A DNA stretch of 64,000 nucleotides from Methylibium sp035762065 (GCF_035762065.1 NZ_DASTPW010000020.1:15537-79536); one strand, 5' to 3'. Shown: positions 8,371 to 16,644, numbered from the stretch's first letter. Notes: a model not told the origin generated them from the letters alone. Numbers and translations are program-made.

Positions 8371-9123
8371 CTACAGCGGCCGGCCCTGCGCGAAGGCGAT
8401 CAGCTCGCCCGGCGCGATCGCCTGCCAGGGTTCGTCGCGCGTCAGCGGCTCGGTCGCGATCAGCGCGACGCGATCGCTCGGCGTGGTGTGCTGTGCGAAA
8501 TCGACGGTGACGTCGGCGTCCTGCAGCCGCGCGGCGCCGAACGGGTGCTCGCGCACCAGCCAGTGCAGCGAGGTCGAGGCGTGCGCCCACAGCGCGTCGC
8601 CGTGGCTCATCAGGAAGTTGAAGCTGCCGTGTTTCGCGATCGGCGCGGCCAGCTCGCGCAGCGTGTCGGTGAGCGCCGGCACGTCGGGCAGCCGCGCGTG
8701 GTTCTTGGCCAGTTCCTGCATCAGCCAGCAGAAGGCGCGCTCGCTGTCGGTTTCGCCGACCGGCCGGAAGGCCGCATGCAGCTTCGGGCAGAAGCCCTTC
8801 AGATCGCCGTTGTGCGCGAAGACCCAGTAGCGCCCCCACAGCTCGCGCACGAAGGGGTGCGTGTTCTGCAAGGCCACGCGCCCCTGCGTCGCCTTGCGGA
8901 TGTGCGCGACGATGTGCTCGCTGCGCACCGGAAAGCGCTTGACCATCTCGGCCACCGGCGAGTCGCGCGCGGAGCGGTCGTCGACGAAGCAGCGCAGGCC
9001 CGGGCCTTCGAAGAAGGCGATGCCGAAGCCGTCCTTGTGCTCGGTGGCGCGCTCGGCCAGGCCGGTGAAGCTGAAGGCGATGTCGGTCGGGGTGTTGGCG
9101 TTGAGGCCGAGGAGCTGGCACAT
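8371..9123 (-). CDS. Class II glutamine amidotransferase (YafJ-like)
   Basis: The product is 250 residues. Cys2 (MCQLLGLNANTP) is the N-terminal nucleophile of Ntn glutamine amidotransferases, exposed when Met1 is removed. The domain continues with GLAERATEHKDGFGIAFFEG, HIRKATQG, NTHPFVRELWGRYWVFAHNGDL and GETDSERAFCWLM, all typical of the YafJ/Gn-AT-II type. The size matches YafJ, so there is a glutaminase domain but no synthase domain. The physiological acceptor of the ammonia is unknown. The start at 9123 is fixed by the need for Cys at position 2. It lies 64 bases downstream of the ECF sigma gene on the same strand. Confidence 0.9.
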   Translation of the reverse strand: MCQLLGLNANTPTDIAFSFTGLAERATEHKDGFGIAFFEGPGLRCFVDDRSARDSPVAEMVKRFPVRSEHIVAHIRKATQGRVALQNTHPFVRELWGRYWVFAHNGDLKGFCPKLHAAFRPVGETDSERAFCWLMQELAKNHARLPDVPALTDTLRELAAPIAKHGSFNFLMSHGDALWAHASTSLHWLVREHPFGAARLQDADVTVDFAQHTTPSDRVALIATEPLTRDEPWQAIAPGELIAFAQGRPL

Positions 9124-9187
9124 GGCAAGGCGCGCGATGCGGGAGGTGCGGCCACGGTAGCGCAGGCCACCGCGCGCCCACTCTGCG

Positions 9188-10519
9188 TCAACGCGCGGCG
9201 CGCAGGCGCTCCAGCAGAAAGCGCCGGACCGCCGGGTCTTCGCTGAGGCCCAGCGCGCGTTCGTAGGCGCCGCGCGCTTCGTCGGCGCGGCCGGCACGGG
9301 CGAGCAGGTCGGCGCGCGCGGCCCAGTACGGCTGGTAGGCGCGATGCGTCCCGGGCTCGGCCGCGGCGATCGCGTCGAGCTCGGCGAGCGCCGCCTCCAC
9401 GCCGCTTGCGGCCGCGAGCGCCACCGCGCGGCTGACCCGCGCGCCGAAGCTCGGGTGCAGCGCGAGCAGGCCGTCGTACAGCGCGACGATCGCCCGCGGC
9501 GCCACCGGCACGCCGAGCCGGCGCTGCGTGTGGGCCGACTGCAGCGCCGCCTCGACCTGGTACGCCCCGAGCCGGCGCATCGCCGCGGCGCGTTGCAGCG
9601 CGGCCTCGGCCTCGTCGAGCAGCGCGCGGTCCCACGCCGCCGGGTCCTGCGCGTCGAGCGGCACGTAGTCGCCGCGCGCATCGCGCCGCGCCGCCGCGCG
9701 GGCTTGGCAGAAGGCCATCAAGGCGAGCAGGCCGAGCGGCTCCGGCTCGTCGGGCAGCAGCGCCGCGAGCGTGCGCGCGAGCGCCAGCGCTTCGAGCGCA
9801 AGGCCGCGGCGGCGCGGGTCGGTGCCGGCCACGTCGTCCCAGGCGGTGCCGTAGGCGGCGTAGACGGCTTCGAGCACCGCGCCGAGCCGCTCGGCCCACT
9901 GCGACGGCGGCGGCACCTCGAAGGCGATGCCGGCACTTCGGATGCGCGCCTTCGCGCGCACCAGCCGCTGGCCCAGCGCGGCCGGCGACACGAGGAAGGC
10001 CGCCGCGATGCGCGCCGCGTCCAGCCCGAGCACCGTCTGCAGCATCAGCGGCGCATGCGCGTTGGCGGCGATGGCCGGATGCGCGCAGACGAACAGCAGC
10101 TTCAGCCGTTCGTCCGGGAAGGCGGCCGAGCCGTCGTCGTCGGTCGTCGCGAACTCGTCGGCGATCAGCGCCAGCGTCTCGGCCGCGTCGTCGCGCACCT
10201 TCGCGTGGCGCCAGCCGTCGAGCAGCCGGCGCTTCGCCGCGGTGACGAGCCAGGCCTCCGGCGAGGCCGGCACGCCGTCGCGCGGCCAGTTGACGAGCGC
10301 GGCATGGAAGGCGTCGCCGAGCGCGTCTTCCGCCGCGGCGATGTCGCGGTTGCGCGAAGCGAGCAGCGCGACGAGACGGCCGTAGGAGCGGCGCGCGGTG
10401 GCGACCGTCGCCGCGTGCGCCGCCTCGGCAGTCGCGGCCGGCGAAGCGGCGCCGCCCGCCGCGGCCGGTGAGGCAGCGCTGCCCGCCGCCGCGCCGCCGC
10501 CCGCGTCGTCGGCGCTCAC
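9188..10519 (-). CDS. ECF sigma factor of the ECF42 (DGPF-associated) type
   Basis: The product is 443 residues, much longer than a standard ECF sigma factor of about 190. After an Ala/Gly-rich start, sigma region 2 is seen in YGRLVALLASRNRDIAAAEDALGDAFHAAL and PEAWLVTAAKRRLLDGWRHAK. A region-4-like segment follows (LMLQTVLGLDAARIAAAFLVSPAALGQRLVRAKARI), then a long C-terminal extension of about 220 residues with TPR-like helices. This architecture plus a neighbouring DGPF/YCII gene defines the ECF42 group, in which the C-terminal extension is thought to control activity in place of an anti-sigma factor. GTG at 10519 is the chosen start: it lies 8 bases after the DGPF stop with GCGAG upstream. 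Target promoters are unknown. Confidence 0.88.
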   Translation of the reverse strand: MSADDAGGGAAAGSAASPAAAGGAASPAATAEAAHAATVATARRSYGRLVALLASRNRDIAAAEDALGDAFHAALVNWPRDGVPASPEAWLVTAAKRRLLDGWRHAKVRDDAAETLALIADEFATTDDDGSAAFPDERLKLLFVCAHPAIAANAHAPLMLQTVLGLDAARIAAAFLVSPAALGQRLVRAKARIRSAGIAFEVPPPSQWAERLGAVLEAVYAAYGTAWDDVAGTDPRRRGLALEALALARTLAALLPDEPEPLGLLALMAFCQARAAARRDARGDYVPLDAQDPAAWDRALLDEAEAALQRAAAMRRLGAYQVEAALQSAHTQRRLGVPVAPRAIVALYDGLLALHPSFGARVSRAVALAAASGVEAALAELDAIAAAEPGTHRAYQPYWAARADLLARAGRADEARGAYERALGLSEDPAVRRFLLERLRAAR

Positions 10520-10527
10520 CTCGCTGC

Positions 10528-10893
10528 TCAGGTCGGCGCGCCCGGCGGCGGCGGCAGCACCGGCCGCACCTCGACGCGGCCGTTCGAAGCGCAAGGCGCG
10601 CGCGCCGCCCAGTCGAGCGCCGCATCGAGGCTCGGCACGTCGATCACGAAGAAGCCGCCCAGCGACTCCTTCGTCTCCGCGAACGGCCCGTCCTGCACCT
10701 GGCGCTGCCCGCCCACGAGGCTCAGCGTCGTCGCCATCGAAGGCGGCTGCAGCCCGGCCGCGCTTTTGACGATGCCCGACTCGTGCAGCGCACCCACGTA
10801 GGCCATCCACCCCGCCCAGTAGGCAGGCGCCTCGGCGTTGTCGCGCTTGGCGAGTTCGTCGGGGGTCTCGAAGAACATCAGCATGTAGTCCAC
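10528..10893 (-). CDS. DGPF/YCII-related protein, partner of ECF42 sigma factor
   Basis: The product is 121 residues, a ferredoxin-like alpha/beta fold of the YCII superfamily. The signature VQDGPFAETKESLGGFFVIDV is interrupted only at its end by family variation, and the DGPF tetrapeptide is intact. PSLDAALDWAARAP follows, as expected. GTG at 10893 is the chosen start, with AGGAG seven bases upstream; the Met codon three residues later is an alternative. DGPF genes usually accompany ECF42 sigma genes and are thought to be part of the regulon, but their biochemical function is not established. Here the pair is separated by 8 bases and is surely one operon. Confidence 0.9.
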   Translation of the reverse strand: MDYMLMFFETPDELAKRDNAEAPAYWAGWMAYVGALHESGIVKSAAGLQPPSMATTLSLVGGQRQVQDGPFAETKESLGGFFVIDVPSLDAALDWAARAPCASNGRVEVRPVLPPPPGAPT

Positions 10894-11000
10894 GTCGTCA
10901 CTCCTGTTGGCGGGCGCCGGGATGGTGCCCGTGAGTGATGACGGGCGGCGTGGGGTCGATTCGACAGGCGTGGCGCGTCTTTCTCAAAAGATGGACCGGC

Positions 11001-11024
11001 GCCGTGGGGCTCCTTGCCCCCGGC
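11001..11024 (-). terminator. Possible terminator hairpin after the HEPN/membrane-protein pair
   Basis: An inverted repeat pairs GCCG-GGGG with CCCC-CGGC around a loop containing CTCCTTG. It lies 11 bases beyond the stop of the small membrane-protein gene on the minus strand and is followed about 12 bases later by a short T-run in that direction. The T-run is not adjacent, so this is a weak call. Confidence 0.35.
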
Positions 11025-11034
11025 GGTCATCGGC

Positions 11035-11298
11035 TCAATCACCGACCGGGCCGAATGAACCGCGCAGAAGTTGGCCGAGTACGGCTCCAGCAATGGCCAC
11101 TTCGAGCGGCCACAGGTTGTGCGTTGTGGGGTTCCTGGCGACGTCGAAGATCACTCGTAGCAAGACGACGACCGCCGGAACACTGCCGATCACCAGCACC
11201 GTTCGCAGAACAGCGGTTCCGCAACGAAGCGGAAGCCACATCGCAGCGGCAAACAGAAAGACGAGGCCGAAACCGAGGAGGTCATCCGGCAGCGACAA
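11035..11298 (-). CDS. Small hydrophobic (membrane) protein, unknown
   Basis: The product is 87 residues with probably two membrane segments (about 8-24, GFGLVFLFAAAMW, and 31-49, VLRTVLVIGSVPAVVVLLRVIF). A third weaker hydrophobic stretch lies near 65-80. No family is recognised. The only start in frame near the beginning is TTG at 11298, and the ribosome site is weak. It starts 18 bases after the stop of the HEPN-like gene on the same strand, so it is probably its operon partner. Like its neighbour it has a lower G+C content than the surrounding genes. The strongly hydrophobic pattern supports a real protein, but a chance frame cannot be excluded. Confidence 0.45.
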   Translation of the reverse strand: MSLPDDLLGFGLVFLFAAAMWLPLRCGTAVLRTVLVIGSVPAVVVLLRVIFDVARNPTTHNLWPLEVAIAGAVLGQLLRGSFGPVGD

Positions 11299-11316
11299 GT
11301 TCTTCAGCGTTACGCG

Positions 11317-12531
11317 CTACAAACAATTTGGATGACCAACGACGCTGGATCGCGGAGAGCTTAGATATCGCAGAATGGAACCTTCTGCGAACTCGGCGAA
11401 GAACGCGCGACGCATGTTCTCTCCCGTGTCAAAGCCTGAACCGAAGCCACTGTAGCTCGGCTGTAGCCCAGCGTGAAGGTTGCCGGACCGAAATTCGTAT
11501 ATCTTCTCCAGCATCTCCCGCCGTAATGCGCGGGAAGTTCGTGCTCCTCGTCGTATTCCGAAGACTGCCTCGAAGTTGCCATGGGTTGTCAGCTGGTTCA
11601 ACTCCTCTGGCATAAGGCCATCGAAGAACTCAATGAAGCGCTTGGTGAGTTTGGATTCGCGCCAGGGCGTGCTTAACGTCGTAAGGCACTCGGCCACGAC
11701 CACATAAAGAATGCAGGCGACTACGTCGTGCTCCTGGTGTCTCGCCGCGTCAAAGGTAAGAAACGCAGATCGGAGTTGTTGAAAGCACTGGAAGCCGCCC
11801 GGAACACCAACGAGCGTAAATATGTCTAGGCCGATGTGCTTGCGAGCAAGGGTGAGGACACTTTGATCGAACTGGCGCGCTTGCACCAATGGTGCTATTT
11901 CGGGGCGAGTCGGAAAGGCGTTTGGCGCTAACGAGACAGCTCGGCCGAGTGCAAAACTGCAAATGGCAGCGGTGGTTTCAAGCACAGCGTGTGCGATGTG
12001 TGAAGAGAAGTTGCCAACACAGGGAGCGGGTACCGCTATGTGTACATGAACGAGAGCCTTTGGCGCGAAGAGTGCATTTTTCGAGTCCCAGTTTTGTGGC
12101 AACTCCTCCACAAACTCGATAAGGACATTCCAGCCTAAGCGCCGCCAACCGACTACGCGAGTTTGATTGCTTAATCGCTCCATGAACGAGCCCATGGAGA
12201 ACGGTGTAGCAATCTGATAGTCCGGTGCAAGGCACGTGGCGGAGTGCCACACGGTCGAGCCAAAGCTCGCCTGCTTGATTCGTAATGCAGCCTGACTCGC
12301 CAGCAAGTCGATTAGCGACTGTTGCGAGGCATCGCTACTAACGAAGCGGAGGTAGGGTTCGGTTTCGGTGCAATGGCCAGTGATATTAAAATCATTGGGC
12401 GACCCAATCGTAAAGGAGTCGCCGCTCGAGCCATACTGATTGAAGGGGAGGCCTGCTTCGCGCCCAAACTGCATAAGCCAGTCGGCGAAGAGCATACGCA
12501 GCGCCCTAATGTCGAGTCGGCTTTTAGTCAA
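11317..12531 (-). CDS. HEPN-domain-like protein (ApeA-like), candidate defence protein
   Basis: The product is 404 residues and is not close to a household family. The C-terminal third looks like a HEPN domain. Helical segments (DVVACILYVVVAECLTTLS, SKLTKRFIEFFDGLMPEEL) are followed by EKIYEFRSGNLHAG. R348 and H353 there form the R-x4-H motif of HEPN ribonucleases. The N-terminal 200 residues have no recognised motif. HEPN proteins are often RNA-cutting effectors in toxin-antitoxin and abortive-infection systems, including ApeA. Codon use is clearly less G+C-rich than in the rest of the window, which suggests transfer. TTG at 12531 is the frame's first start; ATG at 12495 is an alternative. 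The membrane-protein gene follows after 18 bases. Confidence 0.7.
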   Translation of the reverse strand: MTKSRLDIRALRMLFADWLMQFGREAGLPFNQYGSSGDSFTIGSPNDFNITGHCTETEPYLRFVSSDASQQSLIDLLASQAALRIKQASFGSTVWHSATCLAPDYQIATPFSMGSFMERLSNQTRVVGWRRLGWNVLIEFVEELPQNWDSKNALFAPKALVHVHIAVPAPCVGNFSSHIAHAVLETTAAICSFALGRAVSLAPNAFPTRPEIAPLVQARQFDQSVLTLARKHIGLDIFTLVGVPGGFQCFQQLRSAFLTFDAARHQEHDVVACILYVVVAECLTTLSTPWRESKLTKRFIEFFDGLMPEELNQLTTHGNFEAVFGIRRGARTSRALRREMLEKIYEFRSGNLHAGLQPSYSGFGSGFDTGENMRRAFFAEFAEGSILRYLSSPRSSVVGHPNCL

Positions 12532-12735
12532 GGTTTTTTCTCATTTGTGTCATGTCTCAAAATACTTAGACGCCAAATTACATTTCCACCAATCCACGAA
12601 GTCGGCGTAACACCGCTCCGCCGCACAAGTCGCAATCTTCCTCGACGCCCACCGATCAGCCATCCCCATCCGCGGCTGCGCTCCGCGGACTTAAGTGCCC
12701 ACCAATCATTGAAAGTTGGCCGATGCGAGGCACCC
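12532..12735. other. Gap between HEPN-like gene and GNAT gene
   Basis: This 204-base stretch has lower G+C at its left end and holds no supported gene. A palindromic hexamer pair, CCGCGG at 12670-12675 and 12683-12688, could form a hairpin behind the acetyltransferase gene. The left part must contain the promoter of the HEPN-like gene on the minus strand, but I see no convincing -35/-10 pair. No direct repeats marking an insertion were found by eye. Confidence 0.4.
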
Positions 12736-13251
12736 TCAATACCTCGACCCACTTCCCTCCAACCCCACCCGCAGGTAATGCGCCCCCGGGATCGGATTGA
12801 AGTAGTAGGGCGGCACTTCGACAAAACCCAGCGACGCATACAACTCCCGCGCCGCTTCCATGTCGTCGAGCGTGTCGAGCAGCATCGCGGAATAGCCGAT
12901 TGCGTGGGCCCGGTCGATGAGTGCCTGCGCGAGCAGGCGGCCCAGGCCAAAGCGGCGGAACGGCCGGCGCACGTAGAGGCGTTTCATCTCGCAGGCGTTC
13001 GCCTCGTCGGCTTCCGGCAAGGGGCGCAACGCGCCGCAGCCGGCGAGTTCACCGTCGCACCAGGCCAGCAGCAGCGTGCCGCCGGGCGGCGCGTAGTCGC
13101 CCGGGAGGCGGGCGAGTTCTTCGTCGAAGTGCTGAAAACACAGGTCGATGCCGAGCGCGGTCGCGTATTCGCGAAACAGCTCCCGGCAGGCGTCGAAGGC
13201 CTGGGGCGTGCTCGGCTCGGTGAGCTCGATGCGCGGGGCGTCGCTGCTCAT
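12736..13251 (-). CDS. GNAT-family N-acetyltransferase
   Basis: The product is 171 residues with a full GNAT fold. The acetyl-CoA-binding region is MKRLYVRRPFRRFGLGRLLAQALIDRA (about 105-131), containing the R/Q-x-x-G-x-G/A-like turn RRFGLG. Beta strand 5 (YSAMLLDTL) and LYASLGFVEVPPYYFNPIPGAHYLRVGL complete the domain. GNAT enzymes transfer acetyl from acetyl-CoA to amines. The acceptor is unknown. ATG at 13251 (MSSDAPRIEL) is chosen; an upstream extension to 13353 is not family-like. It runs in the same direction as the DUF3253 gene, which ends 37 bases upstream. Confidence 0.88.
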   Translation of the reverse strand: MSSDAPRIELTEPSTPQAFDACRELFREYATALGIDLCFQHFDEELARLPGDYAPPGGTLLLAWCDGELAGCGALRPLPEADEANACEMKRLYVRRPFRRFGLGRLLAQALIDRAHAIGYSAMLLDTLDDMEAARELYASLGFVEVPPYYFNPIPGAHYLRVGLEGSGSRY

Positions 13252-13288
13252 CGCACGTCGGCGGCTCGGGACGCAGAGGCGGGGCGGC

Positions 13289-13609
13289 TCACCGTGGCAA
13301 TTTAACGCCGAGGCGGATCGCGCCGCGAGCCTCGCGCGCATCGACTTCCTCACCGCGCTGCGTCACGCGCAGCCGGCCCTGCCCTGCGAGCGTGGCGGCC
13401 ACCTCGCGCACCCGCGGCATCAGCGTTCGCCAGCCGGCTTCGCCATTCACGGCGGCGCGGGCCACTTCGGAGGGGCAGATCGTCGCGCCCGCGCGGCGCC
13501 GGGCGATCAGTTCAAGCGTCAGCGCGGCAAGTTGCGCATCGCTCGGCGGGTCGTTCGGCGCATGGCTTGGCAAAGGCGCCGAAGGCGCTGGCTTAGAGTC
13601 GTCCGCCAT
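13289..13609 (-). CDS. DUF3253 family protein
   Basis: The product is 106 residues. After a flexible Pro/Ser-rich start, the region DAQLAALTLELIARRRAGATICPSEVARAA, then WRTLMPRVREVAATLAGQGRLRVTQRG, matches the small winged-helix-like DUF3253 family. Proteins of this family are uncharacterised; the fold suggests nucleic acid binding (inference). The ATG at 13609 begins MADDSKPAPS. It diverges from the LemA-like gene, with 54 bases between the starts, so the two promoters must overlap there. Confidence 0.8.
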   Translation of the reverse strand: MADDSKPAPSAPLPSHAPNDPPSDAQLAALTLELIARRRAGATICPSEVARAAVNGEAGWRTLMPRVREVAATLAGQGRLRVTQRGEEVDAREARGAIRLGVKLPR

Positions 13610-13663
13610 GGGCAGCAAGCGTAAGGCGCGGGGCGGCGGAGTCGCCGGTCGAAGGGGGCGGCG

Positions 13664-14530
13664 GTGAGCACGACGAGCCTGTGGCTGGTCGCGCTCGGCG
13701 CGCTGCTCGGCTTCTGGTGCCTGGGCGCGCACAACCGGCTGGTGCGGCTGCGCCATGCGATCGGTCAGGCCTGGCTCGGCGTCGATGCGCAACTGCAGCG
13801 GCGCCATGCGCTGGCGCACGAGCTGGCCGAGCGGCTTGCGCTGCCCGAGGCGCAGCCGGCGCTCGGCGACGAGCTGGCGCGCAGCGCGGTCGAGCTGCTC
13901 GCCGCCGCGGTGCGCCAGGCCGAGGCGGCGGCGGCGCTGGCACGACCCCGTGCCGCGAGCGCTGGCGCGATCCAGAGCCTGGTGCTCGCCGAGCAGGTGC
14001 TCGACAACGCGCTGCGGCCGCTGGCAGTGCTGATCGCGGCGCGCGCGCGCCGGCTGCAGCGCGCCGGGCTCTACGCCGCGCTGCACGAGCTGCACCGCCG
14101 CGAGCCCGAGATCGAAACGCAGGCGGCGTTCGCACGGCGCGTGTTCAACGACGCGGTCGCCGCCTTCAACGCGGCGATCGACGAGCTGCCGACCCGGCTG
14201 CTCGCCGGCCCGATGCGCTTCGCGCCGGCCGCGAGCTTCCAGACGGCCGGCGCCGAAGTCGCTCAGCTCGCCTGGCCGGCGCCCGACGCGCTGGGGCCGG
14301 CGTCGCGGCCGGCGCAGCTGGCCTTGCCCGTGGTCGAGCCCGCGAAGGCGCCCGCCGTCGGCGCCGCGCCGCACCCCGCGCCCGCCGACCCGACCCAGCC
14401 GATGCCCGCGCATCCCTTCGGCGCCGACACCGCGCCGGCCCAGTGGCCTGCTTCGACGATCGAGTTCCCGCCCGACGCGCTCGCGCTGGCTGCGGCGCCG
14501 GCGGCGTCGGACACCGCCGCGCCGCGATGA
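13664..14530 (+). CDS. LemA-family-like membrane protein
   Basis: The product is 288 residues. An N-terminal membrane segment (about 5-21, LWLVALGALLGFWCLG) is followed by NRLVRLRHAIGQAWLGVDAQLQRRHALAHELAE, the hallmark of LemA proteins. FARRVFNDAVAAFNAAIDELPTRLLA later in the chain matches the second LemA block. The C-terminal 90 residues are an Ala/Pro-rich extension not found in short LemA proteins. LemA proteins have an outside N-terminus and a cytoplasmic helical bundle of unsettled function. GTG at 13664 has AGGGGG upstream. The TGA overlaps the rsmB ATG (ATGA), so the two are coupled. Confidence 0.82.
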   Translation: MSTTSLWLVALGALLGFWCLGAHNRLVRLRHAIGQAWLGVDAQLQRRHALAHELAERLALPEAQPALGDELARSAVELLAAAVRQAEAAAALARPRAASAGAIQSLVLAEQVLDNALRPLAVLIAARARRLQRAGLYAALHELHRREPEIETQAAFARRVFNDAVAAFNAAIDELPTRLLAGPMRFAPAASFQTAGAEVAQLAWPAPDALGPASRPAQLALPVVEPAKAPAVGAAPHPAPADPTQPMPAHPFGADTAPAQWPASTIEFPPDALALAAAPAASDTAAPR

Positions 14531-15885
14531 GCGGGCGGCCGGCCCGCGCGCTGCCGCTGGCGCGCCTGCTGGAGCACGTCGCCGACGCGGTCGCGGCGGT
14601 CCGTGCCGGCCGCTCGCTGACCGATGCGCTCGACGCGACGCCGCCGCCCGCACGCCCCGGCACGCAGGCGCTCAGCTTCGCGGCGATGCGCGGCCTGGGC
14701 CGGGCGCTGGCGCTGCGCGAGCGGCTCGCGCCGAAGGCGCCGCCGGCCTGGGTCGATGCGCTGCTGCTCGCCGCGCTGGCGCTCGCGCACGAGGCCGAAC
14801 AGCGCGGCGACGCCGCGCCCTACCCGCTGCACACGCTGGTCGATCAGGCGGTCGAGGCGGCGCGCACGCGGGCGCCGGCGCAGGCGCGCTTCGTCAACGC
14901 GGTGCTGCGCCGGGCGGCGCGCGAGGCGGCCGAGCTCGATGCCGCGGTGCGCGCCGACCCGGTCGCGCGCCTGAACCATCCGCGCTGGTGGGTCGAGCGG
15001 CTGCGCGCCGACTGGCCGGAGCAGGCCGACGCGCTGCTCGCCGCCAACCAGCAGGCCGCGCCGATGGTGTTGCGCGTGAATGCCCGGCGATCGACGCTGG
15101 CCGAGGAGCTGCGCCGCTTCGCCGAAGCCGGCATCGGCGCGCGCGCATGGCCGCTCGGCGAGCCGGGCGCGCGGGCATCGACGGACGCGATCGTGCTCGA
15201 CGCGCCGCGGCCGGTCGCCGCGCTGCCCGGCTTCGCCGAGGGCCGCTGGTCGGTGCAGGACCTGGCGGCGCAGCGGGCCGCGCCCTTGCTGCTCGGCGCC
15301 GCGGCGCTTTTGCCCGGCGCGCGTGTGCTCGACGCCTGCGCCGCGCCCGGTGGCAAGACCGCGCAGTTGCTCGAGCTGGCCGAGCTGGATCTGCTCGCGC
15401 TCGACGTCGATGCGCGGCGGCTCGAGCGCGTCGGCGCCAACCTCGCGCGGCTCGGCCTGAGCGCGCGGCTGGTGGCCGGCGACGCCACCGCGCCCGCCGC
15501 CTGGTGGGACGGCCGGCCGTTCGACGCGATCCTGCTCGACGCGCCCTGCACCGGCTCCGGCGTGGTGCGCCGCCATCCGGACATCCGCTGGCTGCGCCGG
15601 CCGGGCGACGTCGCCGCGCTCGCCGCGACGCAGGCCCGGCTGCTCGACGCGCTGTGGCCGCTGCTCGCGCAAGGTGGGCACTTGCTCTACGCGACCTGCT
15701 CGGTGTTCCGGGCCGAAGGCGCCGCGCAGATCGAGGCTTTTTTGCAACGGGAGTCACAGGCGGAGCCGAAGCCATCGCCGGGCCACCTGTTGCCGCTCGC
15801 CGAGAATGCCGCCGACGACGCGCCGGCGAGCGACACGGTGGCGGGCGACGGCTTCTTCTACGCCCTGCTGCGCAAGCGGGGCTGA
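14527..15885 (+). CDS. rsmB: 16S rRNA (cytosine-967-C5)-methyltransferase
   Basis: The product is 452 residues. It methylates C967 of 16S rRNA using SAM. The N-terminal NusB-like helical domain (1-150) includes PLHTLVDQAVEAARTRAPAQARFVNAVLRR. The SAM-binding motif DACAAPGGKTAQLLEL is near 276-291. The two catalytic cysteines are in DAPCTGSGVVRRHPDIRW (about 338) and YATCSVF (about 393). The ATG at 14527 overlaps the stop of the LemA-like gene. The next genes, DUF4390 then ntrY, form the usual Burkholderiales order, so this is likely one operon reaching to the response regulator. Confidence 0.95.
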   Translation: MSGRPARALPLARLLEHVADAVAAVRAGRSLTDALDATPPPARPGTQALSFAAMRGLGRALALRERLAPKAPPAWVDALLLAALALAHEAEQRGDAAPYPLHTLVDQAVEAARTRAPAQARFVNAVLRRAAREAAELDAAVRADPVARLNHPRWWVERLRADWPEQADALLAANQQAAPMVLRVNARRSTLAEELRRFAEAGIGARAWPLGEPGARASTDAIVLDAPRPVAALPGFAEGRWSVQDLAAQRAAPLLLGAAALLPGARVLDACAAPGGKTAQLLELAELDLLALDVDARRLERVGANLARLGLSARLVAGDATAPAAWWDGRPFDAILLDAPCTGSGVVRRHPDIRWLRRPGDVAALAATQARLLDALWPLLAQGGHLLYATCSVFRAEGAAQIEAFLQRESQAEPKPSPGHLLPLAENAADDAPASDTVAGDGFFYALLRKRG

Positions 15886-15951
15886 GCGGCAGGCCGCCGG
15901 ACCGCGACGCGACCGGCGTCCTGGAAGCTCAGAACGATCCGAACGACCGCC

Positions 15952-16644
15952 GTGTCCTCTGCCTCACCCCTGCCGGCCGCCTGCGTGCGCGACGCGCCGC
16001 GCGCGCCGGCCTCGCGGCCCTGGCGGCTGCTGTGCGCGGGGCTGCTGCTGGGGCTGCTCGCCGCGCTCGCGGCGCTGCCGGCGCGCGCCCAGGGCATCGA
16101 GCTGGCGAGCCTGGAGCTCACGCGCACCGACGAAGGACTGCTGCTCGGCTACGCCACCCGCTTCGAGCTGCCGCGCGCGGTCGAGGAGGCGATGCAGAAG
16201 GGCGTGCCGCTGTACTTCGTCGCCGAAGCCACCGTGCGCCGCAGCCGCTGGTATTGGGCCGACCAGATGGTCGCGCGCCAGCAGCGGCAGTGGCGCCTCA
16301 CCTGGCAGCCGCTGACGCGCCGCTACCGGCTCAACCTCGGCAGCGTCGGCCAGAACTACGACAACCTCGACGACGCGCTCGCCGCCTTGCAGCGCAGCGC
16401 GCGCTGGAAGCTGGCCGAGCCTTCGCAGCTGTCCGACGGCCCCGGCCAGTACCTCGACTTCTCGTTCAAGCTCGATACCTCGCAGCTGCCGCGCCCGCTG
16501 CAGATCAGCTTCGGCGCCGACGCCGACTGGACGCTCGCGCTCGAACGCCGCATCGCGGTGCCCGAGGTGGCGCAGCCCGCGGCGGCGGCCTCGGCCGCCG
16601 CCGCGTCGGCTTCGGTCGCGGCGCCTGCCGCGGCGCCGCGCTAG
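15952..16644 (+). CDS. DUF4390 family exported protein
   Basis: The product is 230 residues. A basic start leads to a signal peptide (WRLLCAGLLLGLLAALAALPARAQG, cleavage near residue 47). The mature domain has IELASLELTRTDEGLLLGYATRFELP, then RRSRWYWADQMVARQQRQWRL and LTRRYRLNLGSVGQNYDNLDDALAAL. This is the DUF4390 pattern of proteobacterial proteins always found beside an NtrY-type kinase gene. An Ala-rich tail ends the protein. Its position suggests a periplasmic accessory to the sensor (inference). GTG at 15952 is the first start ahead of the signal sequence. Confidence 0.85.
   Translation: MSSASPLPAACVRDAPRAPASRPWRLLCAGLLLGLLAALAALPARAQGIELASLELTRTDEGLLLGYATRFELPRAVEEAMQKGVPLYFVAEATVRRSRWYWADQMVARQQRQWRLTWQPLTRRYRLNLGSVGQNYDNLDDALAALQRSARWKLAEPSQLSDGPGQYLDFSFKLDTSQLPRPLQISFGADADWTLALERRIAVPEVAQPAAAASAAAASASVAAPAAAPR

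Noticed and set aside
12322..13305. A 327-codon plus-strand frame across the HEPN-like and GNAT genes
   Set aside because: Overlaps the GNAT gene, which has clear motifs, and the HEPN-like gene; no ribosome site or domain.
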